Part shown: positions 36,407 through 45,125 of the stretch, piece by piece
Numbering within the stretch: the first letter of the stretch is position 1
Layout of the letters: each line of letters starts with the position of its first letter
Origin: CAWKMN01 sp963850765
GTDB lineage: Bacteria > Chloroflexota > Anaerolineae > Aggregatilineales > Aggregatilineaceae
Length of the DNA stretch: 64,000 nucleotides
Direction of reading: 5' to 3'
NCBI GenBank assembly: GCA_963850765.1
Contig: CAWKMN010000006.1
Location: 496,001 to 560,000, forward strand
Translations under genes and position numbers: made by a program
The notes under the pieces: model-generated
Database searches by the model: none
Told to the model about the DNA's origin: nothing
The model's input: only the letters and a program-made list of their open reading frames with translations

Positions 36407-36818
36407 TCAGGCGGGGTGGGCGGTAAACGCAGTCAATAATAAGAACCATCAAGCAGCGGTGTGTTCGCCGTGATGCTGGCGAGTATCTGTACTTGCTTGA
36501 TGGTCGATAGCCGTTGTCAGCGGTCAAAGCCTCAAGGGGTACAACATCCACGAGCGTATCGACCAGGGAGCGTTCGGGGCACTCGCCTGTCGCATTGCTA
36601 GCCCAAATCGGCTAATTGACCTATACTTAGACACGAGTTGTCTCCCGCTGCATCTGACAGCATACTCGGATCGCCGTCTCCCATCCGCAACCGAAAAGTC
36701 TTGTTGATGAGGGGTGCGGGATGCTCAACACGTCCGTACGCGCTTCCCCCTCATCCTCAAACCGATGGATTATTCTACAGAACAGGGAAGTATTTTATTC
36801 TTACTTGGAAAGGGAAAG
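36407..36818. other. Intergenic region before the catalase gene
   Basis: 412 bases without a convincing gene. It contains a long inverted repeat (11-bp arms ACCATCAAGCA at 36445-36455 and TGCTTGATGGT at 36494-36504, 38 bases apart), which may be a structured RNA end or operator. TATACT at 36623 could be a -10 box, but no good -35 fits. A short minus-strand frame at 36360-36551 looks like chance coding. Confidence 0.45.
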
Positions 36819-38297
36819 ATGATGAAAGAAAAAAAGAAGTTAACCACCGTTGCCGGAGCGCCCGTTCCTGATAACCAGAATGTGATGACGGCTGGAAGAC
36901 GCGGACCGCAGTTGTTACAGGATGTCTGGTTTCTTGAAAAGCTTGCCCACTTCGACCGGGAAGTGATCCCCGAACGGCGGATGCACGCCAAAGGTTCTGG
37001 GGCGTTTGGCACGTTCACTGTTACGCACAACATAACACGCTACACCAAGGCCAAGATCTTTTCGAAAGTCGGTAAGAAGACGGAGCTTTTCGTACGCTTT
37101 TCGACAGTGGCCGGTGAGCGCGGCGCGGCGGACGCGGAGCGCGATATTCGCGGCTTCGCCGTCAAGTTCTACACTGAGGAAGGCAACTGGGACCTGGTGG
37201 GTAACAACACGCCGGTTTTCTTCCTGCGTGATCCGCTCAAATTTCCCGATCTCAACCACGCCGTCAAACGCGACCCGCGTACCAACCTGCGCAGCGCGCG
37301 TAACAACTGGGATTTCTGGACGTCACTGCCTGAAGCGCTGCACCAGGTGACCATCACGATGAGCGAGCGCGGTATCCCGGCCAGTTATCGTCATATGCAC
37401 GGGTTTGGCAGCCACGCCTTCAGCATGATCAACGCCAAAAATGTACGCCATTGGGTCAAATTCCAGTGGGTTTGCCAGCAGGGAATCAAGAATCTGACGG
37501 ATGCTGAAGCCGCAGCACTGGTGGGCAAAGATCGTGAGAGCCACCAGCGTGATCTGTACGAAGCCATCGAGCGGGGCGAATTCCCGCGCTGGAAGCTCTT
37601 CATCCAGGTTATGACGGAAAAACAAGCGGCTGAAATGCCCTATAATCCTTTTGACCTGACCAAGGTCTGGTATAAAAAGGATTTCCCACTCATTGAAGTG
37701 GGCGTGATGGAGCTGAACCGCAACCCGGAAAATTACTTTGCGGATGTGGAGCAGGCGGCATTCAACCCGGCCAATATCGTGCCAGGAATTGGCTTCTCGC
37801 CGGATAAAATGCTGCAAGGGCGGCTGTTCTCCTACGGCGATGCACAGCGTTATCGCCTGGGGGTTAACCACCACTCGATCCCGGTCAACACTCCTCGGAA
37901 TGGAGCGCACAGCTACCATCGGGATGGTCAGATGCGGGTCGATGGCAACTACGGCGGTACGCTGGGCTACGAGCCCAACAGCTACGACGAGTGGCAGGAG
38001 CAGCCGGAATTCAGAGAGCCTCCGCTGGCCCTGGAAGGCGCGGCTGATCACTGGAATTTCCGTGAAGACGATGAGGATTATTACACCCAACCCGGTAAGC
38101 TCTTCCGCCTGATGAATCCTGCCCAGCAGCAGGTGCTCTTCGAGAACACCGCCCGCGCCATGGGCGATGCGCCGCTCGAGGTCAAGATCCGCCATGCCTG
38201 CAACTGTCTGAAGGCCGATCCTGCCTACGGCGAAGGGGTCGCCAGGGCCCTCGGTATCCCGCTCAGTGAGGTTATGCAGCCGCCGATCGTGCGGTAA
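36819..38297 (+). CDS. Catalase (small-subunit, clade 3-like, haem)
   Basis: A 492-residue monofunctional haem catalase that converts hydrogen peroxide to water and oxygen in the cytoplasm. Active-site His is in RRMHAKGSGAFGTF; the essential Asn in VGNNTPVFFLRDP; the proximal haem ligand Tyr in RLFSYGDAQRYRLG. Length fits clade 3 catalases of about 480-500 residues. Start ATG 36819 (or 36822) follows AAGGGAAAG; the upstream frame extension lacks homology. It stands alone with its own long leader. It suggests at least some oxygen exposure of the host. Confidence 0.95.
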   Translation: MMKEKKKLTTVAGAPVPDNQNVMTAGRRGPQLLQDVWFLEKLAHFDREVIPERRMHAKGSGAFGTFTVTHNITRYTKAKIFSKVGKKTELFVRFSTVAGERGAADAERDIRGFAVKFYTEEGNWDLVGNNTPVFFLRDPLKFPDLNHAVKRDPRTNLRSARNNWDFWTSLPEALHQVTITMSERGIPASYRHMHGFGSHAFSMINAKNVRHWVKFQWVCQQGIKNLTDAEAAALVGKDRESHQRDLYEAIERGEFPRWKLFIQVMTEKQAAEMPYNPFDLTKVWYKKDFPLIEVGVMELNRNPENYFADVEQAAFNPANIVPGIGFSPDKMLQGRLFSYGDAQRYRLGVNHHSIPVNTPRNGAHSYHRDGQMRVDGNYGGTLGYEPNSYDEWQEQPEFREPPLALEGAADHWNFREDDEDYYTQPGKLFRLMNPAQQQVLFENTARAMGDAPLEVKIRHACNCLKADPAYGEGVARALGIPLSEVMQPPIVR

Positions 38298-38564
38298 GCC
38301 GGGAGTAGCTTGATAAGAAAGCTCTTTTACCTGGCATGTCCGTGAACCAAGTACTCGCAGTACTCAATGTGGCAGGCGTACAGGCGGGGCGGACAACCGT
38401 GAGCGAGGTTTTGCCGCAGCGAAAACGACTGTTGTAAGGGAGCAAAGGAAGACAGATTCATAGTATCCAGGGGCGGGTACACGCGCTCGAAGCGCTTATC
38501 CGCCCCTGGCAAGATCGAGCAAGATCGTATGGATGTGAGTTTGCTTGCCCCTAAGGTTTGACGA
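38298..38564. other. Intergenic stretch with a GC-rich hairpin
   Basis: Between the convergent catalase and dipeptidase genes. CCAGGGGCGG (38467-38476) pairs with CCGCCCCTGG (38500-38509), and an inner GCGCT/AGCGC stem (38483-38495) sits in the loop. A small stem AGCTT/AAGCT followed by CTTTT (38307-38328) could end the catalase mRNA. No coding potential is seen. Confidence 0.45.
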
Positions 38565-39989
38565 TCATTCTGAAAGCGGCTCGCCGAACTGGCGCAGCAA
38601 GTCGTGCAGTACCGAAACAACTTGATCGACGCAGCTGGTCGTAAAGCGGTCAAGGATGGTTCGGTCGATTTCACCGTCCGGTTTTCGGGATGCGACAGCC
38701 TGACTCATCACCTGCGGCAGTTGGGATTCGAACTGCTGCTCCAGAACATCAAACTGTTCCCTCACCAAGCCGTTTCGCGCGGGATAGTAGCCGGGAATGC
38801 TTTTGATAGGATCACCCTTAACGCGATCCATCAGACGCCGAAAGAGCCACCAGTAGGAATTGGAGTCGAATTCGTCGGGGACAGCTTCAGGTGGCGGAAC
38901 GACTCTTTTTCCGAATGTGCCTGCCTGCGAAACGATGGATGGCAAACCATTTCCATGCACAAAGCAAGGAATGTAGCAGCCATTACAGGGCGGCCCCGGC
39001 GTCCACCAGAAGACGGGCAGCTCGCTGGCGGATTTCGGCAGCATGGCGACGCACGACGTCGCGGTGTTACCCCAGGTAAAACCGGCAGGCGAGACATGCA
39101 TACACAGGGAGTGAAAGTCAGGGTCGGCAGCGTCGAAGTAGGGGCCGTGAAGGAAGGTGTCCTCGTAGTGATCGCGGGCGATGCGCTTCATCCAGGAGGC
39201 GTCGATTCGGCCTTCGCGCTGGGCAAGGAGTTGGCGCGAACGCAGCGCCCGGATGTGAGAGACCTGCCGAGGGATTTGGTCGTCCGCGTAGGCGCGCGCA
39301 AACTCAAAGTCCTCCTGGCATTCGGCGGGCCACCAGCCTTGCCGAAGGGCGTACGCTCTCACGTCCTGGCTGCCCAAATCCCACTGCTGGCGGATGGTCG
39401 GTTCGTTGGAAATCGACCAGAATCCCTCGGTAATACGCCGGGCAAGCCAACGGCGTCCGGCGGCTTCCAGAACCCAGGCTTCCGCAGGGTCAGCAATGAT
39501 AAAGGAGTTGTCGTAGCCGCCTCTGGCGTGGGATTGGGCAGGCACACCGGAGCCAAATTGCCCGTATTCTTCAATTAGTCGCCCCATGATCTCGACTGCC
39601 TGGCGCGCCGTCCGACTGCGTTCCAAAGCCAGCCGTATCACGTCCATGCCAAGCAAGCCCAATGCCGGCTCTTGGCTGTCCTGATTTGCCTCCACAGCTT
39701 GCCGGAATGTCCTGGTAAAGATGGCTTCATTGCCGATGACGACGCTGTACTCGTTGATTCCCTCTTCGTAGCCCCAACACCAGTAAGGACTTGATCCTAA
39801 TGTGGCGTAGGTACATTCCGCCTGCGGGAGTTCGCAGTACTCCAGTCTAAGGGGTTCGCCGCGCGGCCATGTTTGACGGGGATAGAACAGGAGGGGCTGG
39901 CTATCAAAAACGGGACGGTCGCTGTTTTTGCCGAGGATGAGATTATGTGTCGAGGTGGAGTTGGGCAGGGCGACCCATGTATCGCACAT
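38565..39989 (-). CDS. C69-family dipeptidase (secernin/U34-like)
   Basis: A 474-residue N-terminal-nucleophile hydrolase of peptidase family C69. The start is placed at ATG 39989 because it leaves Cys as residue 2 (MCDTWVALPNST), the expected catalytic nucleophile; AAGGAAG lies 6 bases upstream. ILGKNSDRP and GYEEGINEYSVVIGNEAI are conserved family segments, as is the ARGGYDNSFIIAD region. It is the last gene of the long minus-strand run, behind an importer, but the 108-base gap before it may contain a break. Cleaves dipeptides or acyl-amino compounds; exact substrate unknown. Confidence 0.88.
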   Translation of the reverse strand: MCDTWVALPNSTSTHNLILGKNSDRPVFDSQPLLFYPRQTWPRGEPLRLEYCELPQAECTYATLGSSPYWCWGYEEGINEYSVVIGNEAIFTRTFRQAVEANQDSQEPALGLLGMDVIRLALERSRTARQAVEIMGRLIEEYGQFGSGVPAQSHARGGYDNSFIIADPAEAWVLEAAGRRWLARRITEGFWSISNEPTIRQQWDLGSQDVRAYALRQGWWPAECQEDFEFARAYADDQIPRQVSHIRALRSRQLLAQREGRIDASWMKRIARDHYEDTFLHGPYFDAADPDFHSLCMHVSPAGFTWGNTATSCVAMLPKSASELPVFWWTPGPPCNGCYIPCFVHGNGLPSIVSQAGTFGKRVVPPPEAVPDEFDSNSYWWLFRRLMDRVKGDPIKSIPGYYPARNGLVREQFDVLEQQFESQLPQVMSQAVASRKPDGEIDRTILDRFTTSCVDQVVSVLHDLLRQFGEPLSE

Positions 39990-40097
39990 GGAATGCTTCC
40001 TTCGCTCACTAAGTAACCCCTGCAAGGAGAAGAGCGTCGCTCAATTCACGAGTACACAGAGTTTTTTGGGTACGGTTCGTCGGTCCCGGTTCAAATC

Positions 40098-41042
40098 TTA
40101 TCCCTTGGTTGCGCCGGATGTCAGCCCTTCTATCAGTTGGCGCTGGATGAGCGCGACAAAGATCACAGCCGGGATCAACATCAGGACCGACAAGGCTGTC
40201 ATGCCGCGCCAGTCGGACACAAACTGTCCGGTGAACTCAAACAGCGCGGGAGGGAATGTACGCGAAGCGGGGGTACGCGTAATTTGACTCGCGAGCGCAA
40301 ACTCGTTCCACGCGGTCAGAAAAGCAAAAATACCCGCCGCCGCCGTTCCAGGCAGCGCCAACGGCAGGTCGACCCGCACAAAGGCCCCCCAGGCCGAGCA
40401 GCCATCGATCCGGGCGCTCTCGTCCAGCTCTTTGGGAATCGCCCGGAAAAAACCCTCCATGAGCCAGACCGTGAACGGGATATTGAGCGCCGCATAAGTC
40501 AGAATCATGCCTTGCAGCGTATCCGACAGGCCCACTCTGGCATACACGATGAACAGAGGCAAACTGAGTGCAATACCCGGAATGGCGCGTGCCAACATCA
40601 TGCCGAGAAAGAGGCCGTTTTTGGCTCTGAACTGAAAGCGCGCAAACGCATACCCGGCGAGCGTGCCGCAGGTCAGGGCGAACAGGGTGCTCGTTAGCGC
40701 GATCTCAATCGAGTTACGGGCATAGTCGGCGACAGGGATCGCACTGCCCATGCCAAACGCGCCCTGCGGTGTAGCCATTCCCAATAGAATCTTATAGGAA
40801 TCCAGGCTAAGTTCGGTTGGAATCCAGACCGGTGGAAAGGCATTGACTTCGGCCCGTATGCGCACTGATGTGAGAATAATCCACAACACGGGCACGAAGA
40901 AGATGAACAGCAGCGCCCAGAGCAGCACGTCGTTCAACAGGTTCTTCCACCGGTCCCGCTTGAAGCGCCGCTGGTGCCTGCCGGTGCGCAAAGCGCCGCT
41001 TTCGTGGCTGGTTCTACGAGTTCGGTATTTTGTTAATATCAT
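40098..41042 (-). CDS. Carbohydrate ABC transporter permease (MalG type)
   Basis: A 314-residue CUT1-class permease. About 35 N-terminal basic residues precede the first helix (LLWALLFIFFVPVLWI). Typical of MalG are SLDSYKIL, the EAA loop ELDESARIDGCSAWGAFVRVDLPLALPG split over residues 205-232, and the C-terminal QLIEGLTSGATKG. ATG 41042 begins 4 bases after the stop of the partner permease. It forms the channel with the 41047 product; the matching ATPase (MsmK/MalK-like) is not in the window, which is common for CUT1 systems that share one ATPase. Confidence 0.92.
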   Translation of the reverse strand: MILTKYRTRRTSHESGALRTGRHQRRFKRDRWKNLLNDVLLWALLFIFFVPVLWIILTSVRIRAEVNAFPPVWIPTELSLDSYKILLGMATPQGAFGMGSAIPVADYARNSIEIALTSTLFALTCGTLAGYAFARFQFRAKNGLFLGMMLARAIPGIALSLPLFIVYARVGLSDTLQGMILTYAALNIPFTVWLMEGFFRAIPKELDESARIDGCSAWGAFVRVDLPLALPGTAAAGIFAFLTAWNEFALASQITRTPASRTFPPALFEFTGQFVSDWRGMTALSVLMLIPAVIFVALIQRQLIEGLTSGATKG

Positions 41043-41046
41043 CTTT

Positions 41047-41976
41047 TTACTCTGCCCAGCGGCTCTTGAGCACATTGCGGAAGAACATGGCCGTGAAGAT
41101 AAAACTCAGAATCACGGTGATATAAGACATGGCTGCGCCCAGGGCAAACTGGTGACCCGTGAACGCCAGCCGGTTGACATAGGTCCAGATCAACTCGGTA
41201 CGATTTGCCGGCCCACCGCCGGTCATCAGATTCACGGCGTCGTAGACGCGCGCGATATCCAGCGAGCGGATCGCCATCGCCGTATAGATGAAGGGCATCA
41301 GCATGGGCAGCGTCAGGTGCCGGAACTTCTGCCAGCCCGACGCTCCATCCACATCGGCCGCCTCAAACGGTTCCTGCGGCAGTGACAGCAATCCCGCTTC
41401 CAGGATCACCGCCATGAACGGCGTGCTCATCCAGATTTCTGCCACCAGAATAGCGATAAATCCATGCGGCCGATTGATCAGCCAGGGGATGAAATGCGGC
41501 TCGCCTGAAACCGAGTAAAGGAGATTATTTACGAGGCCAACCTGAGCGTTGAAAAACCATTTAAACTGAAAACCCACCAGGACCGGCGCGAACATCATGG
41601 GCATCATAATTAACGTTCGGGCCAGCCCCTGCCCCCGAACGGCACGGGCGATCAATTGGGCCAGCAGCAGACCAATCAGAAACTCGATATTGACCGCCAG
41701 GCTAATGAAAATAATGGTGCGTTTAAACGACGCCCAGAAGAGGGGGTCATTATACAGGGTAATATAGTTCTTCAATCCGACAAATTTATACGAGGGCTCT
41801 GTGAGTGTGTAGTCGGTCACACTGAGAAACAGAGAGTAGATCATCGGAACCCCGACAACTGCCACCAGGATCACGATGCTGGGCGTCAAAAAGGCAGCCG
41901 GGAGCAGCCAGGGGCGTTGTTTAGATCCCCGCTGCGTTTGGCCGTTCCTACGTCTCCTCAGTGTCAGAACTGACAT
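41047..41976 (-). CDS. Carbohydrate ABC transporter permease (MalF type)
   Basis: A 309-residue CUT1-class permease. An N-terminal basic stretch leads to FLTPSIVILVAVVGVPMIYSL, and YTLTEPSYKFVGLKNYI is the hallmark first periplasmic segment. The EAA loop reads PQEPFEAADVDGASGWQKFRHLTLP split over residues 205-230. ATG 41976 has GGAAGG 6 bases upstream. It follows the binding protein after a 115-base gap containing a hairpin, and is followed immediately by the MalG-like partner. Confidence 0.92.
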   Translation of the reverse strand: MSVLTLRRRRNGQTQRGSKQRPWLLPAAFLTPSIVILVAVVGVPMIYSLFLSVTDYTLTEPSYKFVGLKNYITLYNDPLFWASFKRTIIFISLAVNIEFLIGLLLAQLIARAVRGQGLARTLIMMPMMFAPVLVGFQFKWFFNAQVGLVNNLLYSVSGEPHFIPWLINRPHGFIAILVAEIWMSTPFMAVILEAGLLSLPQEPFEAADVDGASGWQKFRHLTLPMLMPFIYTAMAIRSLDIARVYDAVNLMTGGGPANRTELIWTYVNRLAFTGHQFALGAAMSYITVILSFIFTAMFFRNVLKSRWAE

Positions 41977-42033
41977 TTGTAACCTTCCGTGATGTCCGCG
42001 CTGGAATTGTGGGTGAAGATTTGAGTCAAAACC

Positions 42034-42069
42034 GGGCGGAAAACTGAAGGTACAGCCAGTCTTCCGCCC
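42034..42069 (-). promoter_or_regulatory. Hairpin between binding-protein and permease genes
   Basis: GGGCGGAA (42034-42041) and TTCCGCCC (42062-42069) form an 8-bp stem, with an inner ACTG/CAGT pairing. No T-run follows. It occupies the same place as the hairpins at 5192 and 24041, after a binding-protein gene. Confidence 0.5.
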
Positions 42070-42091
42070 AGCGCGATCTTATGCTGACGAA

Positions 42092-43444
42092 TTAGTAGTA
42101 TCCAGCCTGTGACATCATGTCCCGAACCTTCGAGACCGCATCATCCAGGCCGCTCTGAGCTTCGGTATCACCCAGAATGATCTGCTGCAAAATGGGATAG
42201 AGGATATTGGACAGCGGCAGCCACTCGGCAATGAGCGGCGGGGTGAAGAGATCCTCCTGAGCCTGCAGCAGCGCCAGTTCCAGGCGTTTCTTGTCCAGCG
42301 GGTTTTCAGACTCTTCGGCCTTTGGCAGGGTGTGCTCGTCCCACACGCTCTGGCGCGGCACGGTGAAGCCGAGGTCAGATTCCACGATCTCGCCCTCAGG
42401 ACTGGTCAGGTGCTTGATGAACGAAGCAGCCATTTCCTTATCCTGGGAGGCTTTGGTGATCGAGAAACCATGAACACCGGACCATCCGCTGTGAATACCA
42501 CCATCGCCCATGGGCTGGCGGGACAGGTCGAACTTTCCAGCAACCTGACTTGAGTTGGGATCCTGGAAGTAGCTGTACCAGCCGTACCACTCGGTGTACA
42601 TACCGATCAGGCCATTCGCCCACTGCCCTGCAACATCTTCCCATAGGAAGTTCGGCATATCGGGCGGCATAGCACCTGCCTGATACAGCTCGGCAAACAT
42701 GCTGGCTGCCTTGACGCCAGCCGCGCTGTTGAAAACGGGTTCCCATTTGTCGTCCAGCAGCAGGCCGCCCTCGGCCATCAGGACTTCGTAGAACCGGCCC
42801 GACAGCGCCTCTTCCTTACCGGCAAACTCCGTGCCGAACAGGCCCGGATTGTCCTTGGTAAGCTGAAGCGCCAAAGCTTTAAAATCGTCCCAGGTGGCCG
42901 GGACCTGGTCTTCGGTCATCAGGTCGGTGCGCCAGTGCAGGCAAGAGATGTCGTAATGGCGCGGGATCAACCATAGACTGCCTTCCTTACGACCCGAGTT
43001 CAGGATCGCTGGAATGAAGTCAGCCAGTTCCTCTTCGCTCCAATACGCATCCAGCGGTTCCAGACCATCAGCTTTGACATACTGGGAGAAGAAACTGGTG
43101 TGATCCCAGGACACATCGTAGTCCACCGTCCCGGCAGCGAAGTCTTGTACCAGGCGCTTATCCGTTTCAAAACCGTTGCCCTTGAAAACGAATTCGACCT
43201 TGGCACCCGTTTCTTCTTCCCACGCGGGAATCAACTTGTACAGCTCATCATAGTTGGCCCCGCTGATGGCATGCACCCGCAGAGTCTTGCCCTGAAATGG
43301 GTGCCCGATCAGCGTGGGCACCGATAGCGGCCTTGAATTCGCCGAGGCGGAGCGGACCCCAACCGCGGATAAAGCTGCCGCACCAGTGGCAGCGGCCGTG
43401 GCTTTCAAAAAGTCTCTCCTGGAGAGTTTACGTGCTTGAGCCAT
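42092..43444 (-). CDS. Carbohydrate ABC transporter substrate-binding protein (Tat-exported)
   Basis: A 450-residue extracellular solute-binding protein, family 1. The N-terminus carries a twin-arginine signal (KLSRRDFLKATAAATGAAAL and a GVRSASA cleavage region). The mature part shows YDELYKLIPAWEEETGAKVEF, GTVDYDVSWDHTSFFSQY and FIKHLTSPEGEIVESDLGF, as in maltose/multiple-sugar binding proteins. AAAGGA precedes ATG 43444. Export in folded form by Tat is typical in some Chloroflexota binding proteins. It feeds the two CUT1 permeases downstream. Confidence 0.92.
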   Translation of the reverse strand: MAQARKLSRRDFLKATAAATGAAALSAVGVRSASANSRPLSVPTLIGHPFQGKTLRVHAISGANYDELYKLIPAWEEETGAKVEFVFKGNGFETDKRLVQDFAAGTVDYDVSWDHTSFFSQYVKADGLEPLDAYWSEEELADFIPAILNSGRKEGSLWLIPRHYDISCLHWRTDLMTEDQVPATWDDFKALALQLTKDNPGLFGTEFAGKEEALSGRFYEVLMAEGGLLLDDKWEPVFNSAAGVKAASMFAELYQAGAMPPDMPNFLWEDVAGQWANGLIGMYTEWYGWYSYFQDPNSSQVAGKFDLSRQPMGDGGIHSGWSGVHGFSITKASQDKEMAASFIKHLTSPEGEIVESDLGFTVPRQSVWDEHTLPKAEESENPLDKKRLELALLQAQEDLFTPPLIAEWLPLSNILYPILQQIILGDTEAQSGLDDAVSKVRDMMSQAGYY

Positions 43445-43580
43445 TGAAGAAATCCTTTCTTGTTAATTGTTACTTTTCATATTGGCGATGTATTTTTACC
43501 TTGAAAATGCTTATGACTCTGTATGCCTCCTTTTTTTGCTCTGTTTCATCGACCATGGCATAGAGGTCCAGCGAAGCATC

Positions 43581-44753
43581 CTAAAGATCAGGAATATCGT
43601 ACTCGCCTAGTTCCAGGGGATACCGGCCGTATTCACGAACCAGATTGACCACATACTCGTAATTTTCCGCTGAGACGTTGCTGGGCACCGAGTGATCCGA
43701 CTGGAAGATCATGCCGCCGCCCTTGGCCGCATTCAACTTGCGCATGACGGTGGCTTTCAGTTGGGCTTTATCGTAGCCAGCCCACTCGATGACATCCATG
43801 TTGCCGCAAAAAGCGATCCGGTGACCGTACTGGCGGCGCAAATCGACGACGTCCAGGCCGGCTTTAGACTCCAACGGGTTGTAGGCATCGATCCCCACCT
43901 CGATAAAATCCTCAAAGATGCGTTTGACATTGCCACAACCGTGATAGATCACGGGCAGTCCGTTCGCGTGGCACACGTCGACCATCGCCTTTAAGCCCGG
44001 CTTGTAGTATTCGCGCCAGTAGTCGGGCCGGAAAAACACGTCCTTGCGATACGCCACGTCACCCCAGATCACCATCCCGTCGATCAGACCGTCAGCCGCT
44101 TTGATCTGAGATTTGAGCAGTTCCAAAGCCCATTCGTTGGTCCGTTGGACAAAACGCCCGAAACGCTCAGGATAGAGCCCTACCCACAGTAATAAGTTCT
44201 GCGGTCCGACAATGCGGGTCATATATTCGTTGGCCTCACACTGGCTGCCGTAGACCGCGAAATTGGGCCGTAATCCTTTGACCGTTTCGATCCAGGGTGG
44301 CGAGTTCGTGGCGAACCCATCACCTACCCCCGCGAGCTGGTTATCCCCCGCCTCGAAATAGCGCCGGTTGTCCCAGGGATCATCGAACTCGAACGCCTCA
44401 GCTTTTTCTATGGTGTCCGTATCGAACCCAATAAATTCCGGCATCGGATCCGCAAACTTCTTACGGATGACGGCCTCGAAGCCTGTGCGAACGACGACCT
44501 CTTCTTCATTCTGTCTCAGAATCTCAAAACTCTTGATATGGGGGTCCATATTGGGGATGGTGACCTGCCAATCAAGATCATAGTAGGTATAAATATCGGT
44601 GTTTTCAGGAAGGTCTTTTTCCGCGCGCCAGCGTTTCAGGAAATTGCCCCAAAAAAAGTCCCCGATTGGCACGCAATCCGGTTCCTCGTGGCGCAGGGCC
44701 TTATTCATGCGATCCAGTTTTGCCAGACAATTAGCGGTACGCTCGCTCATCAT
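43581..44753 (-). CDS. Uroporphyrinogen decarboxylase-family (MtaA/UroD-like) protein B
   Basis: A 390-residue UroD-fold protein with the group start LDRMNKALRHEEPDCVPIGDFFWG. Both zinc-type motifs are intact: YHGCGN (His and Cys, about residue 270) and FCGNMD (third Cys, about 314), as in methylcobamide:CoM methyltransferases. Start ATG 44753 or 44750, after GAGGAG. It lies 8 bases behind the mutarotase gene and ahead of an importer. No corrinoid protein or activase is in the window, so a methyltransferase role would need partners encoded elsewhere. Confidence 0.85.
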   Translation of the reverse strand: MMSERTANCLAKLDRMNKALRHEEPDCVPIGDFFWGNFLKRWRAEKDLPENTDIYTYYDLDWQVTIPNMDPHIKSFEILRQNEEEVVVRTGFEAVIRKKFADPMPEFIGFDTDTIEKAEAFEFDDPWDNRRYFEAGDNQLAGVGDGFATNSPPWIETVKGLRPNFAVYGSQCEANEYMTRIVGPQNLLLWVGLYPERFGRFVQRTNEWALELLKSQIKAADGLIDGMVIWGDVAYRKDVFFRPDYWREYYKPGLKAMVDVCHANGLPVIYHGCGNVKRIFEDFIEVGIDAYNPLESKAGLDVVDLRRQYGHRIAFCGNMDVIEWAGYDKAQLKATVMRKLNAAKGGGMIFQSDHSVPSNVSAENYEYVVNLVREYGRYPLELGEYDIPDL

Positions 44754-44761
44754 AGGACTCC

Positions 44762-45085
44762 TCAATCCGTGTGGAAGACCTCGTCCATGGTAGCCCACCA
44801 CTCGCCCTCGGCGCGCGTGTCGAGCGGCTGCTGCATGGGCATCATGATAGCCCACCACTTTTGGGTCGTGGGGTCGGCGGCCATTTTTGCCATGTCTGTC
44901 GCAAAGTCTACACCGTGGTATTCAAAATAAGCAAAGAGATACCCATCTTTATGATAGATGGAGTAATTGCGGATATTGCACTCACTGATCATCGCGAGCA
45001 CGTCCGGCCATACGGCCGCGTGATACCGGACGTACTCATCGAATGTTTCGGGCCTGACGCGAATAACCTGACCAAAGCGTTTCAT
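44762..45085 (-). CDS. rhaM: L-rhamnose mutarotase
   Basis: A 107-residue small protein of the RhaM family, which interconverts the alpha and beta anomers of L-rhamnose. Matching segments are MKRFGQVIRVRPETFDEYVRYHAAVWP split by no gap, IRNYSIYHKDGYLFAYFEYHG over two strands, and QKWWAIMMPMQQPLD. The residues expected for sugar binding (Tyr and His in YVRYHA, Trp pair in KWW) are present. It sits between two UroD-like genes in the long minus-strand run. RhaM paralogues can act on other 6-deoxy or neutral sugars, so rhamnose itself is likely but not proven. Confidence 0.85.
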   Translation of the reverse strand: MKRFGQVIRVRPETFDEYVRYHAAVWPDVLAMISECNIRNYSIYHKDGYLFAYFEYHGVDFATDMAKMAADPTTQKWWAIMMPMQQPLDTRAEGEWWATMDEVFHTD

Positions 45086-45125
45086 GCGTTTCGATTCCTT
45101 TCATAAGCACGGCGAATCAAAAACT

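Noticed and set aside
36360..36551. 63-codon minus-strand frame after the phosphotransferase gene
   Set aside because: No ribosome site and no family resemblance, and it overlaps the end of the convergently read gene and an inverted repeat. Probably chance.
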